Assembly (NCBI GenBank): GCA_947626295.1
Contig: CANQRS010000004.1
Coordinates: forward strand, 1 to 38,183
DNA from: an uncultured Clostridia bacterium
Lineage (GTDB): Bacteria; Bacillota; Clostridia; TANB77; CAG-508
Direction of reading: 5' to 3'
DNA: 38,183 bases
Part shown: positions 16,254 to 24,812 of the stretch, one piece after another
Position numbering within the stretch: position 1 is the stretch's first letter
How the letters are laid out: each line of letters starts with the position of its first letter
Program-made: the position numbers and the translations under genes
Notes under the pieces: model-generated
Databases searched by the model: none
Told to the model about the DNA's origin: nothing
The model's input: only the letters and a program-made list of their open reading frames with translations

Positions 16254-17501
16254 ATGTGGGGAGATATAGCAATAGCTTTTTTATTAGCCTTTATAGTTTC
16301 ATTTATGCTTACACCTTGGTCAATAAGGATTGCAAAAAAGTGTGGAGCAGTGGATGTTCCTAAAGATGAAAGAAGAATGTATAAAAAAGCTATGCCTAAA
16401 TTAGGCGGAATAGCGGTAATAATAGGTTTTTTAATATCTATAATATATTTGTTATTTGTAATGAGTATAGAAGGAAGTATAAATATTTTTGAAACAGATG
16501 ATTATTATAAAAAATTACTGGGAATATTATTTGGAATTATTATTATAGCAATTACAGGAATATTAGATGATATAAAAACATTGAAGCCATATCAGAAATT
16601 ATTTGGACAAATTTTGGCTGCGGTAGTTGTTGTTGCTTTTGGGGTAAAAATAGACCAAGTAAATGTACCAATGGTAAGTCAAATAGGATTAAGAATGGAA
16701 ATATCAGTAATATTAACTATATTATGGATAGTTGGAATTACAAATGCAATTAATTTAATGGATGGACTAGATGGGTTATCTTCAGGAATATCTTTAATTT
16801 CTTGTTTATCTTTACTTATAATATTTGCATTAAACGATTCACCAATGATTGCTGTTCTTGTGATATCGTCATTAATAGGAGCTTTAGTAGGATTTTTACC
16901 ATTTAATTTTGCGCCAGCAAAAACGTTTATAGGTGATACGGGGTCAAATTTCTTAGGATTTATGCTTGCAATAGTGTCGATACTTGGAGTAGCAAAAACA
17001 TATACAGCTGCAGTTATTGTATTGCCAATGTTAGTTTTGGGACTACCTATATTAGATGTTGCGTGGGCTATAATAAGAAGAGTTATAAAAGGAAAGTCAA
17101 TAAAGGCAATATTTAGTGCTGATAATGGACATGTACATCATAAATTAGTACAAAAAGGATTTACACAGAAACAAGCAGTTTTAATATTATATGGTGCAAG
17201 TGCTATTTTAGGATTATTTGCAATTATATTATTTGAAAGTGGAATATGGAAGGCAATATCTTTTTTACTTATGGTAATAGCTGCCGTAGCATTAGGATAT
17301 AAAAACTTTTTTGAGCAAAAAAACGAAGGAGACGAAGATGCCAAGTTTGAATGTACAGTTTGCAAGTATATTTATAATCCAAAATATGGAAATGAAAAGG
17401 CTGGGATACACGCACATACACCATTTTCAGAATTGCCAAAAGATTGGGTTTGCCCAGTTTGCGGGGAAAAGAAGCACGTTTTTGAAAGATATGACAAGTA
17501 A
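16254..17501 (+). CDS. WecA/TagO-type polyprenyl-phosphate sugar-1-phosphate transferase fused to a C-terminal rubredoxin
   Basis: The membrane part (residues 1-355, about ten hydrophobic helices) transfers a sugar-1-phosphate from UDP-sugar to undecaprenyl phosphate, the first step of teichoic acid or polysaccharide synthesis. Motifs: GILDDIKTL (102-110), TNAINLMDGLDGLSSG (163-178), FIGDTGSNFLG (225-235) and the HVHH loop (293-296) typical of the WecA/TagO branch. A short polar linker (EQKNEGDEDAK) leads straight into a rubredoxin (364-412) with iron-binding Cys367, Cys370, Cys400 and Cys403 and the LPKDWVCPVC signature. The reading frame is continuous, and no in-frame ATG, GTG or TTG separates the parts, so this is a real fusion in this sequence. 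The rubredoxin would lie in the cytoplasm if the C-terminus does; its role is unknown. Confidence 0.88.
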   Translation: MWGDIAIAFLLAFIVSFMLTPWSIRIAKKCGAVDVPKDERRMYKKAMPKLGGIAVIIGFLISIIYLLFVMSIEGSINIFETDDYYKKLLGILFGIIIIAITGILDDIKTLKPYQKLFGQILAAVVVVAFGVKIDQVNVPMVSQIGLRMEISVILTILWIVGITNAINLMDGLDGLSSGISLISCLSLLIIFALNDSPMIAVLVISSLIGALVGFLPFNFAPAKTFIGDTGSNFLGFMLAIVSILGVAKTYTAAVIVLPMLVLGLPILDVAWAIIRRVIKGKSIKAIFSADNGHVHHKLVQKGFTQKQAVLILYGASAILGLFAIILFESGIWKAISFLLMVIAAVALGYKNFFEQKNEGDEDAKFECTVCKYIYNPKYGNEKAGIHAHTPFSELPKDWVCPVCGEKKHVFERYDK

Positions 17502-17560
17502 TACATAAGTTGAATAGAAAAAATAAAAAATACACATACTACTAAAAAGTAGGGAAGTGT

Positions 17561-17911
17561 ATGGTGAAAAAAATAATTATAGGAATTATAGCTGGTATGA
17601 TATCAGGATTTTTCTCTACGGGAGGAGGAATGATATTAGTACCAGCTTTTATATATTTAATAAAAATGAATGAGAAAGAGGCAAGAGCGACTTCTATTAC
17701 TTGCATATTGTTTATGGTAATTGCAAGCAGATTCTTTTATGCAAAAAATGATTATATTGATTGGAAAAGGGGAGTTTTATGTGCAATAGGAGGTATAATA
17801 GGGGGATTTTTTGGCTCAAAATATTTGAATAAAATTCCAGACTATATTTTAAAAATTACTTTTATTTTGTTTATAATATATGTTGCTGTTAAAATGATAG
17901 GGGTGTTTTGA
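17561..17911 (+). CDS. TauE/SafE-family transporter, N-terminal half protein
   Basis: 116 aa with about four hydrophobic segments. The N-terminal GMISGFFSTGGGMILVPAF (about 11-29) is the glycine-rich signature that opens TauE/SafE (sulfite/organosulfonate exporter-like) permeases, and the C-terminal half has GGIIGGFFGSKYLNKIP. Full-length members are about 250 aa; this covers one half. The stop overlaps the start of the next gene (TGATG), which encodes the other half, so the two probably form one heterodimeric transporter. GTG or ATG starts near 17561 are both possible; the ATG at 17561 is used. Substrate unknown. Confidence 0.82.
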   Translation: MVKKIIIGIIAGMISGFFSTGGGMILVPAFIYLIKMNEKEARATSITCILFMVIASRFFYAKNDYIDWKRGVLCAIGGIIGGFFGSKYLNKIPDYILKITFILFIIYVAVKMIGVF

Positions 17912-18300
17912 TGATGAGTATTTTATTTGGCGTTATTTCGGGAGTAATTAGTAGTATGGGAATGGGAGGAGGAACAATACTTATTTTTTTGCTGACATCA
18001 TTTATTGGAGTTGAACAACATATTGCACAGGGTATTAATTTAGTCTTTTTTGTTCCCACTTGTATTGTGAGTATTATAATTAATTGGAAAAATAATAATA
18101 TTCAAAAAAATACTGCTGCCATCGTTAGTATTTCAGGAATTGTAGGGGCTATTATAGGAGCTAAGATTGCTGTGCGTATGGATGTAATATTATTAAGAAA
18201 ATTTTTTGGATTTTTTTTAATTATTATAGCATTTTTAGAAATTTTTTCATTAATAAAGTCGTATATAAAAGACAAAAAAGCAAATAATAAGACTGTATAA
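17911..18300 (+). CDS. TauE/SafE-family transporter, second half protein
   Basis: 129 aa. Start set at the ATG at 17911, which overlaps the preceding stop by one base; an in-frame TTG at 17908 also exists. It repeats the same signature, GVISGVISSMGMGGGTILIF (about 8-27), and GAIIGAKIA near the middle, with about four membrane segments and a basic C-terminal tail. Translational coupling through TGATG fits a heterodimer with the upstream half. Together they total about 245 aa, the size of a single classical TauE/SafE permease. Confidence 0.82.
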   Translation: MMSILFGVISGVISSMGMGGGTILIFLLTSFIGVEQHIAQGINLVFFVPTCIVSIIINWKNNNIQKNTAAIVSISGIVGAIIGAKIAVRMDVILLRKFFGFFLIIIAFLEIFSLIKSYIKDKKANNKTV

Positions 18301-18325
18301 TTTTTTTGAAGTGGAGGAGTTAGTT

Positions 18326-18463
18326 ATGAAATTTGTTAAAGGTGTTATAGTAGGTACTTGCATTTCTGCCGGTGCACTTATGTTATATGCAGAGTCTACA
18401 AAGACTGGTAAAAAAATGATGAAACAGGGAAAAAAATTTATGAAGAATATGGGAATGATATAA
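18326..18463 (+). CDS. Small membrane-anchored basic peptide (45 aa)
   Basis: ATG at 18326 with GGAGGAG 8 nt upstream. The product is MKFVKGVIVGTCISAGALM... : one short hydrophobic helix (about 4-21), then a Lys/Met-rich tail (KKMMKQGKKFMKN). It looks like the small YtxH-like membrane proteins seen in clostridia, but the family assignment is tentative. It lies 25 nt after the transporter pair and is closed by its own terminator, so it probably ends that transcript. Confidence 0.65.
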   Translation: MKFVKGVIVGTCISAGALMLYAESTKTGKKMMKQGKKFMKNMGMI

Positions 18464-18472
18464 AAAAATTGT

Positions 18473-18502
18473 AAGCTAGGGAATTTTAAACTCTAGCTTT
18501 TT
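18473..18502 (+). terminator. Terminator after the 45-aa peptide gene
   Basis: AAGCTAG (18473-18479) pairs with CTAGCTT (18493-18499), extendable by a G:U and a G:C pair, followed by a T run. Confidence 0.75.
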
Positions 18503-18523
18503 TGATAAATGCTGAAAAATTCC

Positions 18524-18552
18524 TTGACTAATTAAAAAAAATTTGATATAAT
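18524..18552 (+). promoter_or_regulatory. Sigma-A promoter for the MATE-kinase fusion
   Basis: TTGACT at 18524-18529, 17-bp spacer, TATAAT at 18547-18552. Confidence 0.82.
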
Positions 18553-18592
18553 AAACAAATTGACAAAAAATAGAATGAGAGGAAGGGTGAAA

Positions 18593-20593
18593 ATGAAAAA
18601 AGAAGAAAATATTTTAGGATATGAGAAAATTGGCACATTAATAAGAAAATTTTCTATTCCGTGTATAATATCATTATTAGTAAATTCATTATATAATATT
18701 GTAGACCAAATATTTATTGGATGGGGAGTAGGATATTTAGGAAATGGTGCAACAAATATAGTGTTTCCAATAACTATAGTTTGTTTAGCGTTCTCATTGA
18801 TGTTAGGAGATGGAACTTCAGCGTATCTAAGTTTAAAATTAGGAGAGAAGAAAAAAGAGGAAGCCGCTAAAGGTGTAGGAAATGGAATATTGTTATCAGC
18901 AATAATATCAATAGTATTATTTGCAGGAACGATGATATTTTTACCACAATTATTAAATCTATTTGGATGTACTGATGCGTTAAGAGAATATGCGTTAGGG
19001 TATGGATATGTTATAGCATTAGGATTACCATTTATGATGATGGGAACTACTTTAAACTCTGTAATTAGGGCAGATGGAAGTCCAAGATATTCAATGATAT
19101 CAATGGTTTCAGGAGCATTATTAAATGTATGCTTAGATGCAGTGTTTATTTTTGTATTACATAAAGGAGTACAAGGAGCAGCTATAGCAACAGTGTTAAG
19201 TCAAGTTTTAACATTTGTTATGAATATTGTATATGTTAAGAAATTTAAAACAATACAGTTGAGTAAATCTAATTTTAAATTACAAGCAAGTATAGGAAGA
19301 AAAGTTGTAGGACTTGGAATTAGTAGTTTTATTACACAAATGAGCTTTGTATTTGTAATGGCAGTTGAAAATAATTTACTTGCAAAATATGGAGCATTGT
19401 CAGAATATGGAGCAGAAATACCAATTACTGTAATAGGAATTGTTATGAAGATAAGTCAAATCTTGAATAGTATAATAGTTGGTATCGCAGCAGGTTCACA
19501 GCCAATATTAGGATATAATTATGGGGCACAAAGATATGATAGAGTAAAACAAGCTCTAAAAACTGTTTTATCAATAAGTGTTATAATAAGTACAATAGCA
19601 TTTTTATTATTCCAATTGATACCAGATAAATTAATAGCAATATTTGGTAGTGGTGATGACAAATATATTGAATTTGCTTGTTTAGCATTTAGAGTGTATT
19701 TAATGTTATGTATATGCAATGGTATACAAATACCTTCAGGAATATTCTTCCAAGCTATAGGAAAAAGTATAAAAAGTGCAATATTATCACTATCAAGACA
19801 AATATTAATTTTAATGCCAGCAATGATAATTTTGGCAAATATATTTGGAATAAAAGGAATTTTATATGCAGGACCATTTGCTGATGGAATAGCGTTTTTA
19901 ATTGCAACAATATTATTAATAACAGAAGTTAAGATGATGGGAACTAAGAAATCTGTAAGTCAAGCATTAGTTGATGATACAAGTACAGATAATGTTTTAA
20001 ATAATCAAGTAGTAATTACACTTTCAAGGGAATATGGTTCAGGCGGAAGATATATAGGAAGATTAATAGCTGATAAGTTGGGAATAAAATTTTATGATAA
20101 AGAGTTTATTACAAAAATTGCTGAAGAAACAGGCTTATCAGAAGAATATATAGAAAATAATGAACAGAAAAGAAATCTTTTAGCTAACTTGAATAATGGA
20201 TACTATTTTGGATTAGATAATTCTGATGAATTATTTTTAAAGGAATCAGAATTAATAAAGAAAGTGGCAGATAAAGAATCTTGTGTAATAATAGGAAGAT
20301 GTGCAGATTTTATTTTATCTGGAAGAAAAAATGTTGTAAAGATATTTATATATAGTGATATGGAAAATAAAATAAAAAGAGCATCAGATATATATGGTAT
20401 AAAAAAATCAAATGCAGAAAAGGAAATAAATAGAATTAATAAATTAAGAGCAAATCATTATAAACATTATACAGAAAAGGATTGGAAGAATCCATCAAAT
20501 TATGATATTTGTATAAACAGCGATATTTTAGGAGTTGAAAAATCTGCAGAATTGATATGTGATATAGTAAAAGAAAAAGCAGCAATTTTATAA
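18593..20593 (+). CDS. MATE-family efflux transporter fused to a cytidylate-kinase-like domain
   Basis: Start set at the ATG at 18593 (GAGGAAGGG about 7 nt upstream); the longer TTG reading from 18560 lacks a site. Residues about 1-450 are a MATE cation/drug antiporter with about twelve membrane helices (SIPCIISLLVNSLYNIVDQIFIG, GDGTSAYLSLKLGE, AAGSQPILGYNYGAQ). A short linker (about 452-470) joins a soluble domain at about 473-666: VVITLSREYGSGGRYIGRLIADKLG with the GSGGR nucleotide-binding loop, FYDKEFI, ESCVIIGRCADFIL and NKLRANHYKHYT, all typical of the cytidylate-kinase-like family (Cytidylate_kin2). Both halves look intact and the frame is continuous. A nucleotide-dependent regulatory role for the kinase domain is inference. 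Confidence 0.9.
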   Translation: MKKEENILGYEKIGTLIRKFSIPCIISLLVNSLYNIVDQIFIGWGVGYLGNGATNIVFPITIVCLAFSLMLGDGTSAYLSLKLGEKKKEEAAKGVGNGILLSAIISIVLFAGTMIFLPQLLNLFGCTDALREYALGYGYVIALGLPFMMMGTTLNSVIRADGSPRYSMISMVSGALLNVCLDAVFIFVLHKGVQGAAIATVLSQVLTFVMNIVYVKKFKTIQLSKSNFKLQASIGRKVVGLGISSFITQMSFVFVMAVENNLLAKYGALSEYGAEIPITVIGIVMKISQILNSIIVGIAAGSQPILGYNYGAQRYDRVKQALKTVLSISVIISTIAFLLFQLIPDKLIAIFGSGDDKYIEFACLAFRVYLMLCICNGIQIPSGIFFQAIGKSIKSAILSLSRQILILMPAMIILANIFGIKGILYAGPFADGIAFLIATILLITEVKMMGTKKSVSQALVDDTSTDNVLNNQVVITLSREYGSGGRYIGRLIADKLGIKFYDKEFITKIAEETGLSEEYIENNEQKRNLLANLNNGYYFGLDNSDELFLKESELIKKVADKESCVIIGRCADFILSGRKNVVKIFIYSDMENKIKRASDIYGIKKSNAEKEINRINKLRANHYKHYTEKDWKNPSNYDICINSDILGVEKSAELICDIVKEKAAIL

Positions 20594-20602
20594 TATAAAA
20601 AG

Positions 20603-20627
20603 GTAAGTAGAGATACTTACTTTTTTT
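20603..20627 (+). terminator. Terminator of the MATE-kinase gene
   Basis: Perfect 7-bp stem GTAAGTA (20603-20609) / TACTTAC (20614-20620), GAGA tetraloop, seven T. Confidence 0.85.
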
Positions 20628-20673
20628 GTTATAAAAATATGAAATGAGTGTATAATAATAAAAAGGGGGAAAT

Positions 20674-21630
20674 ATGCCAACAGTAAGTATAATAATACCA
20701 TTTAGAAATGGGGAAAAATATTTGGAAAAATGTATATTAAATATACAGAAACAAAAATATGATAGTTGGGAATTAATATTAATTGATGATGGCTCAGTTG
20801 ATAATTCAAAAAAAATAATAGAAAAATATATGAAAAATCCTAAGATAAAATATTATTATATAAAAAAAGAAAATATCGGTGTTGGAAGAGCACGCAATTA
20901 TGGAATAGAAAAATCGAATGGAAAATATATAATGTTTGTAGATGTAGATGATTATATAAATGAAAAATTACTGAAGAAATTAGATAAATATATTAAACAA
21001 GATATTGATATGATAAAATACAAGATGAAAATTGTAAAAAAAGATGCTATGTATATGGCTTCGGGACCTGTGTTTGGAATAACAAATGGGGAAGAAGCAT
21101 TTAATAAATTATGTTTTAAAGATAAGTATTTAGATTCGCCATCTTTATATTTAATAAAAAAAGATTTTTTTATTAAAACAGAATTAAAATTTTTAGAAAA
21201 TGTATATCACGAAGATTTTGGATTAATTCCTCAGCTTATTTTAAAGGCAAATACGATATTGTCAGTAGATTATTATGGATATTATTATATTCAAACATCA
21301 AATAGTATAATGAGAAGTGGAAATTATAATAAAAAAATAAATGATAAAATAAATCATTATAATAATATTATTAATAAATTGGAGGAATTTAATTTAAAAG
21401 AAGATACTAAAAAAAATGTAAAAATATATTATACAAATAGTGTTATTTCATCATTAGGAGATTTAAAAAAAGAGGAAAGAACAGAGTTTATAAAAAAGAT
21501 AACAAAAATGAATATAATAAAAAATATAAAAATAAATAATTTAAAACAATTAATAAAAAAAATTGTTTTAAAAATAAATATAAATTTTTATTTAAGTTTA
21601 AAAGATAAGGGGGAAGTATGCCGAAAGTAA
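20674..21630 (+). CDS. Family 2 glycosyltransferase
   Basis: 318 aa. GT-A fold signature: TVSIIIPFRNGEKYLEKC at the N-terminus, IDDGSVDNSKKI (about 34-45), GRARNYGI and the metal-binding VDVDDY (DxD, about 89-94). The C-terminal third is Lys/Asn/Ile-rich. First gene of a four-glycosyltransferase operon; it overlaps the next gene by 13 nt. A TATAAT at 20651-20656 lies just upstream but has no well-spaced -35. Base composition is even more AT-rich than the neighbouring housekeeping genes, as is common for polysaccharide gene clusters. The donor and acceptor sugars cannot be read from sequence. Confidence 0.88.
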   Translation: MPTVSIIIPFRNGEKYLEKCILNIQKQKYDSWELILIDDGSVDNSKKIIEKYMKNPKIKYYYIKKENIGVGRARNYGIEKSNGKYIMFVDVDDYINEKLLKKLDKYIKQDIDMIKYKMKIVKKDAMYMASGPVFGITNGEEAFNKLCFKDKYLDSPSLYLIKKDFFIKTELKFLENVYHEDFGLIPQLILKANTILSVDYYGYYYIQTSNSIMRSGNYNKKINDKINHYNNIINKLEEFNLKEDTKKNVKIYYTNSVISSLGDLKKEERTEFIKKITKMNIIKNIKINNLKQLIKKIVLKININFYLSLKDKGEVCRK

Positions 21631-22484
21631 GCATAATAGTACCTGTATATAATGTGGAAAAATACATAGATAGATGTATAAGTTCATTGTTAAAACAAAC
21701 TTTAGAGGATTTGGAATTAATAATAGTTAATGATGGCTCTACGGATTCTAGTAAAAAAATAATTGAAAAATATCTAAAAAAATATCCATCTAAAATAAAA
21801 TATTTTGAAAAAGAAAATGGGGGATTGTCAAGTGCAAGAAATTTTGGATTAAAATATGCTACAGGAGAATATGTTGGTTTTTTAGACTCAGATGATTATG
21901 TGGAAAAAGATATGTATAAAGTTATGTATGATAAAGCGAAAAATGAAAATAGTGATTTAATTGAATGTGACTTTTTATGGGAATATTATATAGATGAAAA
22001 AATAATTAATGTAAAAAAAGATAAAAGAAAAAAATATAAAAATAAAAAAGAATTAATAAAAAAGCCTAGGGTTATTGTATGGAATAAATTAATAAAAAAA
22101 AATATTATAATTAATAATAATATAAAATTTCCAGAGGGGTTAATATATGAAGATATAGAATTTTTTTACAAATTATTACCATATATAAAAAAAATTTCTT
22201 ATGTTGAATATTTTTTTGTGCATTATGTACAAAGAGAAAATTCTATATCAAATTTATATACAAAAAATGTTGGAGATATATTTCAAATATTAAATAATAT
22301 AATAAAATATTATAAAAAAATAAATAAATATGAAAAATATAAAAAAGAATTAAATTATATGTATAGAAGAATTTTATTAGGAAGTTCGATGAAAAGAATT
22401 TTAAAAATAAAAAATAAAAAAATAAAAAAGAATTTTTTGAAAAAAACATTTAAAAATGTTTTTTTTATAGGAGTTGAAGATTAG
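21618..22484 (+). CDS. Family 2 glycosyltransferase
   Basis: 288 aa. KVSIIVPVYNVEKYIDRC, VNDGSTDSSKKI and LSSARNFGL...FLDSDDYV are textbook GT2 motifs, more canonical than in the preceding gene. An AAGGGGG site within the end of the upstream gene precedes the ATG. Overlaps on both sides or near-overlaps imply translational coupling. The last 60 residues are lysine-rich. Second gene of the operon; likely adds one sugar to an envelope polysaccharide. Confidence 0.9.
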   Translation: MPKVSIIVPVYNVEKYIDRCISSLLKQTLEDLELIIVNDGSTDSSKKIIEKYLKKYPSKIKYFEKENGGLSSARNFGLKYATGEYVGFLDSDDYVEKDMYKVMYDKAKNENSDLIECDFLWEYYIDEKIINVKKDKRKKYKNKKELIKKPRVIVWNKLIKKNIIINNNIKFPEGLIYEDIEFFYKLLPYIKKISYVEYFFVHYVQRENSISNLYTKNVGDIFQILNNIIKYYKKINKYEKYKKELNYMYRRILLGSSMKRILKIKNKKIKKNFLKKTFKNVFFIGVED

Positions 22485-22485
22485 T

Positions 22486-23586
22486 TTGTTACAAAAAAAT
22501 GACAATAATAAATCGTTGATTTTTGGCATAACTAAGCTAGATATAGGAGGAGCAGAAAGAGTATTAGTAGATATTGCAAATAAATTATGTGTAAAATATA
22601 ATATAACAATTTTAACAATATATTCAGGTGGCGAATTAGAAAAAGAATTAAATGAAAAAATAAAAATAATTAATTTATATAAAAATAAAAATATTATGTT
22701 ACCATTATATTTATTATTTTTTGGAAATAAAAAATATAAAAAAATAATAAAAAATAAATATGATGTTGAGATTGCTTTTTTGGAAGGTCCAATAACAAGA
22801 ATTTTTAGTTATGGAAAAAATAAAAATAAAATTGCTTGGGTGCATAATGATATAAAAAAAGTTTTTGGAAAGGGAATAAAAGCAAATATAAAAAAATGTA
22901 TTGATAAACGATTTTATAAAAAATATAATAAAATTATTTTTGTGAGTCAGGATAATAGAAAATCATTTGTTGAATTATATGGTGATTTTAATAAACAATA
23001 TGTAATATATAATTATATTGATAAAGATAGAATTTTAATAAAGTCAAAAGAAAAAAATAATATTTTAAAAAGAGAAAATGTTCCCGTAATTTTAAGTATT
23101 GCAAGATTAGTTAAGCAAAAGGGGATTGATAGGTTAATTAGAGTCCATAAAAAATTAATTGAAGATGGAATAGCACATAAGATATATGTAATAGGTGATG
23201 GAGAAGAAAAGAAAAAATTACAAAAATTAATAGATGATTTTGATTTGAAAGAGTCTTTTATATTATTGGGAAAGAAAAGTAATCCATACTGTTATTTAAA
23301 AAATGTTGATTATTTTGCTTTGCTTTCATATTATGAAGGATATGGAATAGTTATAGAGGAAGCAAAACTATTTAATAAAACAATTATAATTACAAATACT
23401 GCAGCTAAAGAAGCCGTAAGAGATTATAATAATTGTTTGATTATTTCTAACTATGAAAATGATATATATGTTGAGTTAAAAAAATTACTGCAAGGAAAAT
23501 ATAATTATATAAAAAGTCAAAATGAATATCAATATGATAATAGTTATATACTTGAAAAAATTGAAGAGGTGATTAGAGATGAGTAA
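22486..23586 (+). CDS. Family 4 glycosyltransferase
   Basis: 366 aa from the TTG at 22486. The start is uncertain: AGGAG lies at 22469-22473, directly against an earlier in-frame TTG (22474), 12 nt from the one used, and 6 nt from an ATT codon at 22480. GT-B fold motifs: GGAERVLVDIANKL near the N-terminus, ILSIARLVKQKGIDRLI (start of the donor domain), and EGYGIVIEEA, the EX7E nucleotide-sugar motif. Retaining transferase family. It follows the preceding gene with no gap and overlaps the next by 8 nt, so it belongs to the same operon. Confidence 0.87.
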   Translation: MLQKNDNNKSLIFGITKLDIGGAERVLVDIANKLCVKYNITILTIYSGGELEKELNEKIKIINLYKNKNIMLPLYLLFFGNKKYKKIIKNKYDVEIAFLEGPITRIFSYGKNKNKIAWVHNDIKKVFGKGIKANIKKCIDKRFYKKYNKIIFVSQDNRKSFVELYGDFNKQYVIYNYIDKDRILIKSKEKNNILKRENVPVILSIARLVKQKGIDRLIRVHKKLIEDGIAHKIYVIGDGEEKKKLQKLIDDFDLKESFILLGKKSNPYCYLKNVDYFALLSYYEGYGIVIEEAKLFNKTIIITNTAAKEAVRDYNNCLIISNYENDIYVELKKLLQGKYNYIKSQNEYQYDNSYILEKIEEVIRDE

Positions 23587-24382
23587 AATAACAATATTAA
23601 CAGCAACATATAATAGGGGAGAATTTTTAAATAGATTATATATTAGTATTTTGAAAAATAGTAATTATGGGATGGATATAGAATGGATAATTATTGATGA
23701 TGGTTCTACAGATAGTACTGAAAATATTGTAAGAAAAAGGATATTAGAAAACAAAATTGATATTAAATATATTTTTCAAGAAAATAGCGGAAAAATGGAA
23801 GCGATTAATAAAGGTGTAGAAATTGCTACAGGGGATTTTATTATTGATTGTGATTCAGATGATTATTTTACGGAGGATGCATTTAAAATAATAAAAAAAT
23901 ATAAAAATAAATTAATTGAAAATCCAAATTTATATGCATTATGTTTTTTAAAAAAGAAGATTTCAGGAGAAATTAGTGGAAATAAATTTAAGAAAGATTT
24001 TATGATTTCAACAATGTTTGAGTTATATTTTAAGGGAGGAATTACAGGGGAGAAAATTTTGCTTTTTAATGGAGAGATTAGAAAAAAATATAAACATATA
24101 TTAGAAGAAAATGAGAAATTTATTACGGAAGCAAGAATGTATCATCAGATAGATGAGAAGTATAAAATTATGTGCATAAATGAGATAATTGAAATTGGAA
24201 ATTATATTGAAGATGGATATACAAAAAATATGTTAAGAGTGTATAGTGAAAATCCAAAGGGATATTATAAATATTTTAAAGAAATATTACAGAAAGATAA
24301 CAAAGGGGTAAAATTAAGAAAAAAATTGTATATTTGGAAAAATTTAATTAAATTAAATTTTTTAATTAAAAATAAAAATTAA
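23579..24382 (+). CDS. Family 2 glycosyltransferase
   Basis: 267 aa. KITILTATYNRGEFLNRLY, IDDGSTDSTENI, GKMEAINKGVE and DCDSDDYF (DxD) mark a GT2 enzyme; the TYNR and GKMEAINKG variants resemble the branch often annotated as capsule or wall glycan transferases. The ATG overlaps the upstream stop by 8 nt, with GAGGTG upstream. Last gene of the operon, ending about 35 nt before a terminator. No flippase or polymerase lies in the window. Confidence 0.88.
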   Translation: MSKITILTATYNRGEFLNRLYISILKNSNYGMDIEWIIIDDGSTDSTENIVRKRILENKIDIKYIFQENSGKMEAINKGVEIATGDFIIDCDSDDYFTEDAFKIIKKYKNKLIENPNLYALCFLKKKISGEISGNKFKKDFMISTMFELYFKGGITGEKILLFNGEIRKKYKHILEENEKFITEARMYHQIDEKYKIMCINEIIEIGNYIEDGYTKNMLRVYSENPKGYYKYFKEILQKDNKGVKLRKKLYIWKNLIKLNFLIKNKN

Positions 24383-24415
24383 ATTTGTTAAATAAATATT
24401 TATTTAATAAAAAAT

Positions 24416-24440
24416 AGCACATTAATAAAATGTGCTTTTA
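24416..24440. terminator. Bidirectional terminator between the glycosyltransferase operon and rpsT
   Basis: 8-bp stem AGCACATT (24416-24423) / AATGTGCT (24429-24436), with TTTT on the plus strand and an A-tract upstream that reads as T on the minus strand. The genes on its two sides converge. Confidence 0.75.
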
Positions 24441-24473
24441 AAAAACTATGCATAATTTTTTAATTTTTGGTAA

Positions 24474-24740
24474 TTAAGCAATAGATGTATTTAATTTTTT
24501 AGCTAATTGTGATTTTTTTCTAGCTGCCGTATTTTTTACAATAACACCTTTTGAGCACGCTTGGTCGATTTTTCTAGTAGCTTCTGAAAATAATACTTTT
24601 GCTTTATCCATATCTCCAGCATTTAAAGCATTTTCAAAATTTTTAATAGATGTTTTGTATGCTGATTTTATCATATTATTTCTTAATGTTTTCTTTTCTA
24701 TTATTTTAACTCTTTTTTTAGCTGATTTTATATTTGGCAT
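24474..24740 (-). CDS. rpsT: 30S ribosomal protein S20
   Basis: S20 binds 16S rRNA in the small subunit. The 88-aa product starts [13 protein letters not shown] and is Lys/Arg/Ala-rich and helical throughout; [16 protein letters not shown] and [22 protein letters not shown]...[15 protein letters not shown] are typical S20 positions. AAAGGAGG lies about 7 nt before the ATG. It has its own minus-strand promoter beyond the 3' end of yvcK. Confidence 0.97.
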   Translation of the reverse strand: MPNIKSAKKRVKIIEKKTLRNNMIKSAYKTSIKNFENALNAGDMDKAKVLFSEATRKIDQACSKGVIVKNTAARKKSQLAKKLNTSIA

Positions 24741-24781
24741 TTTTGCACCTCCTTTAGTTTATTCACAATATAACACCACAT

Positions 24782-24810
24782 ATTTTACCATAAATTGCAG
24801 GATTTTGCAA
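24782..24810 (-). promoter_or_regulatory. Sigma-A promoter for rpsT
   Basis: On the minus strand TTGCAA (24810-24805), a 17-bp spacer and TAAAAT (24787-24782). It begins immediately after the yvcK stop codon. Confidence 0.65.
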
Positions 24811-24812
24811 TA

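Noticed and set aside
17311-17508. 65-codon ORF in another frame over the rubredoxin region, with a GGAG-like site before an ATG
   Set aside because: It overlaps a clear four-Cys rubredoxin in the main frame and encodes nothing recognisable.
17908-17913. TTG start for the second TauE/SafE half
   Set aside because: The ATG at 17911 gives the usual TGATG coupling and is the more likely start.
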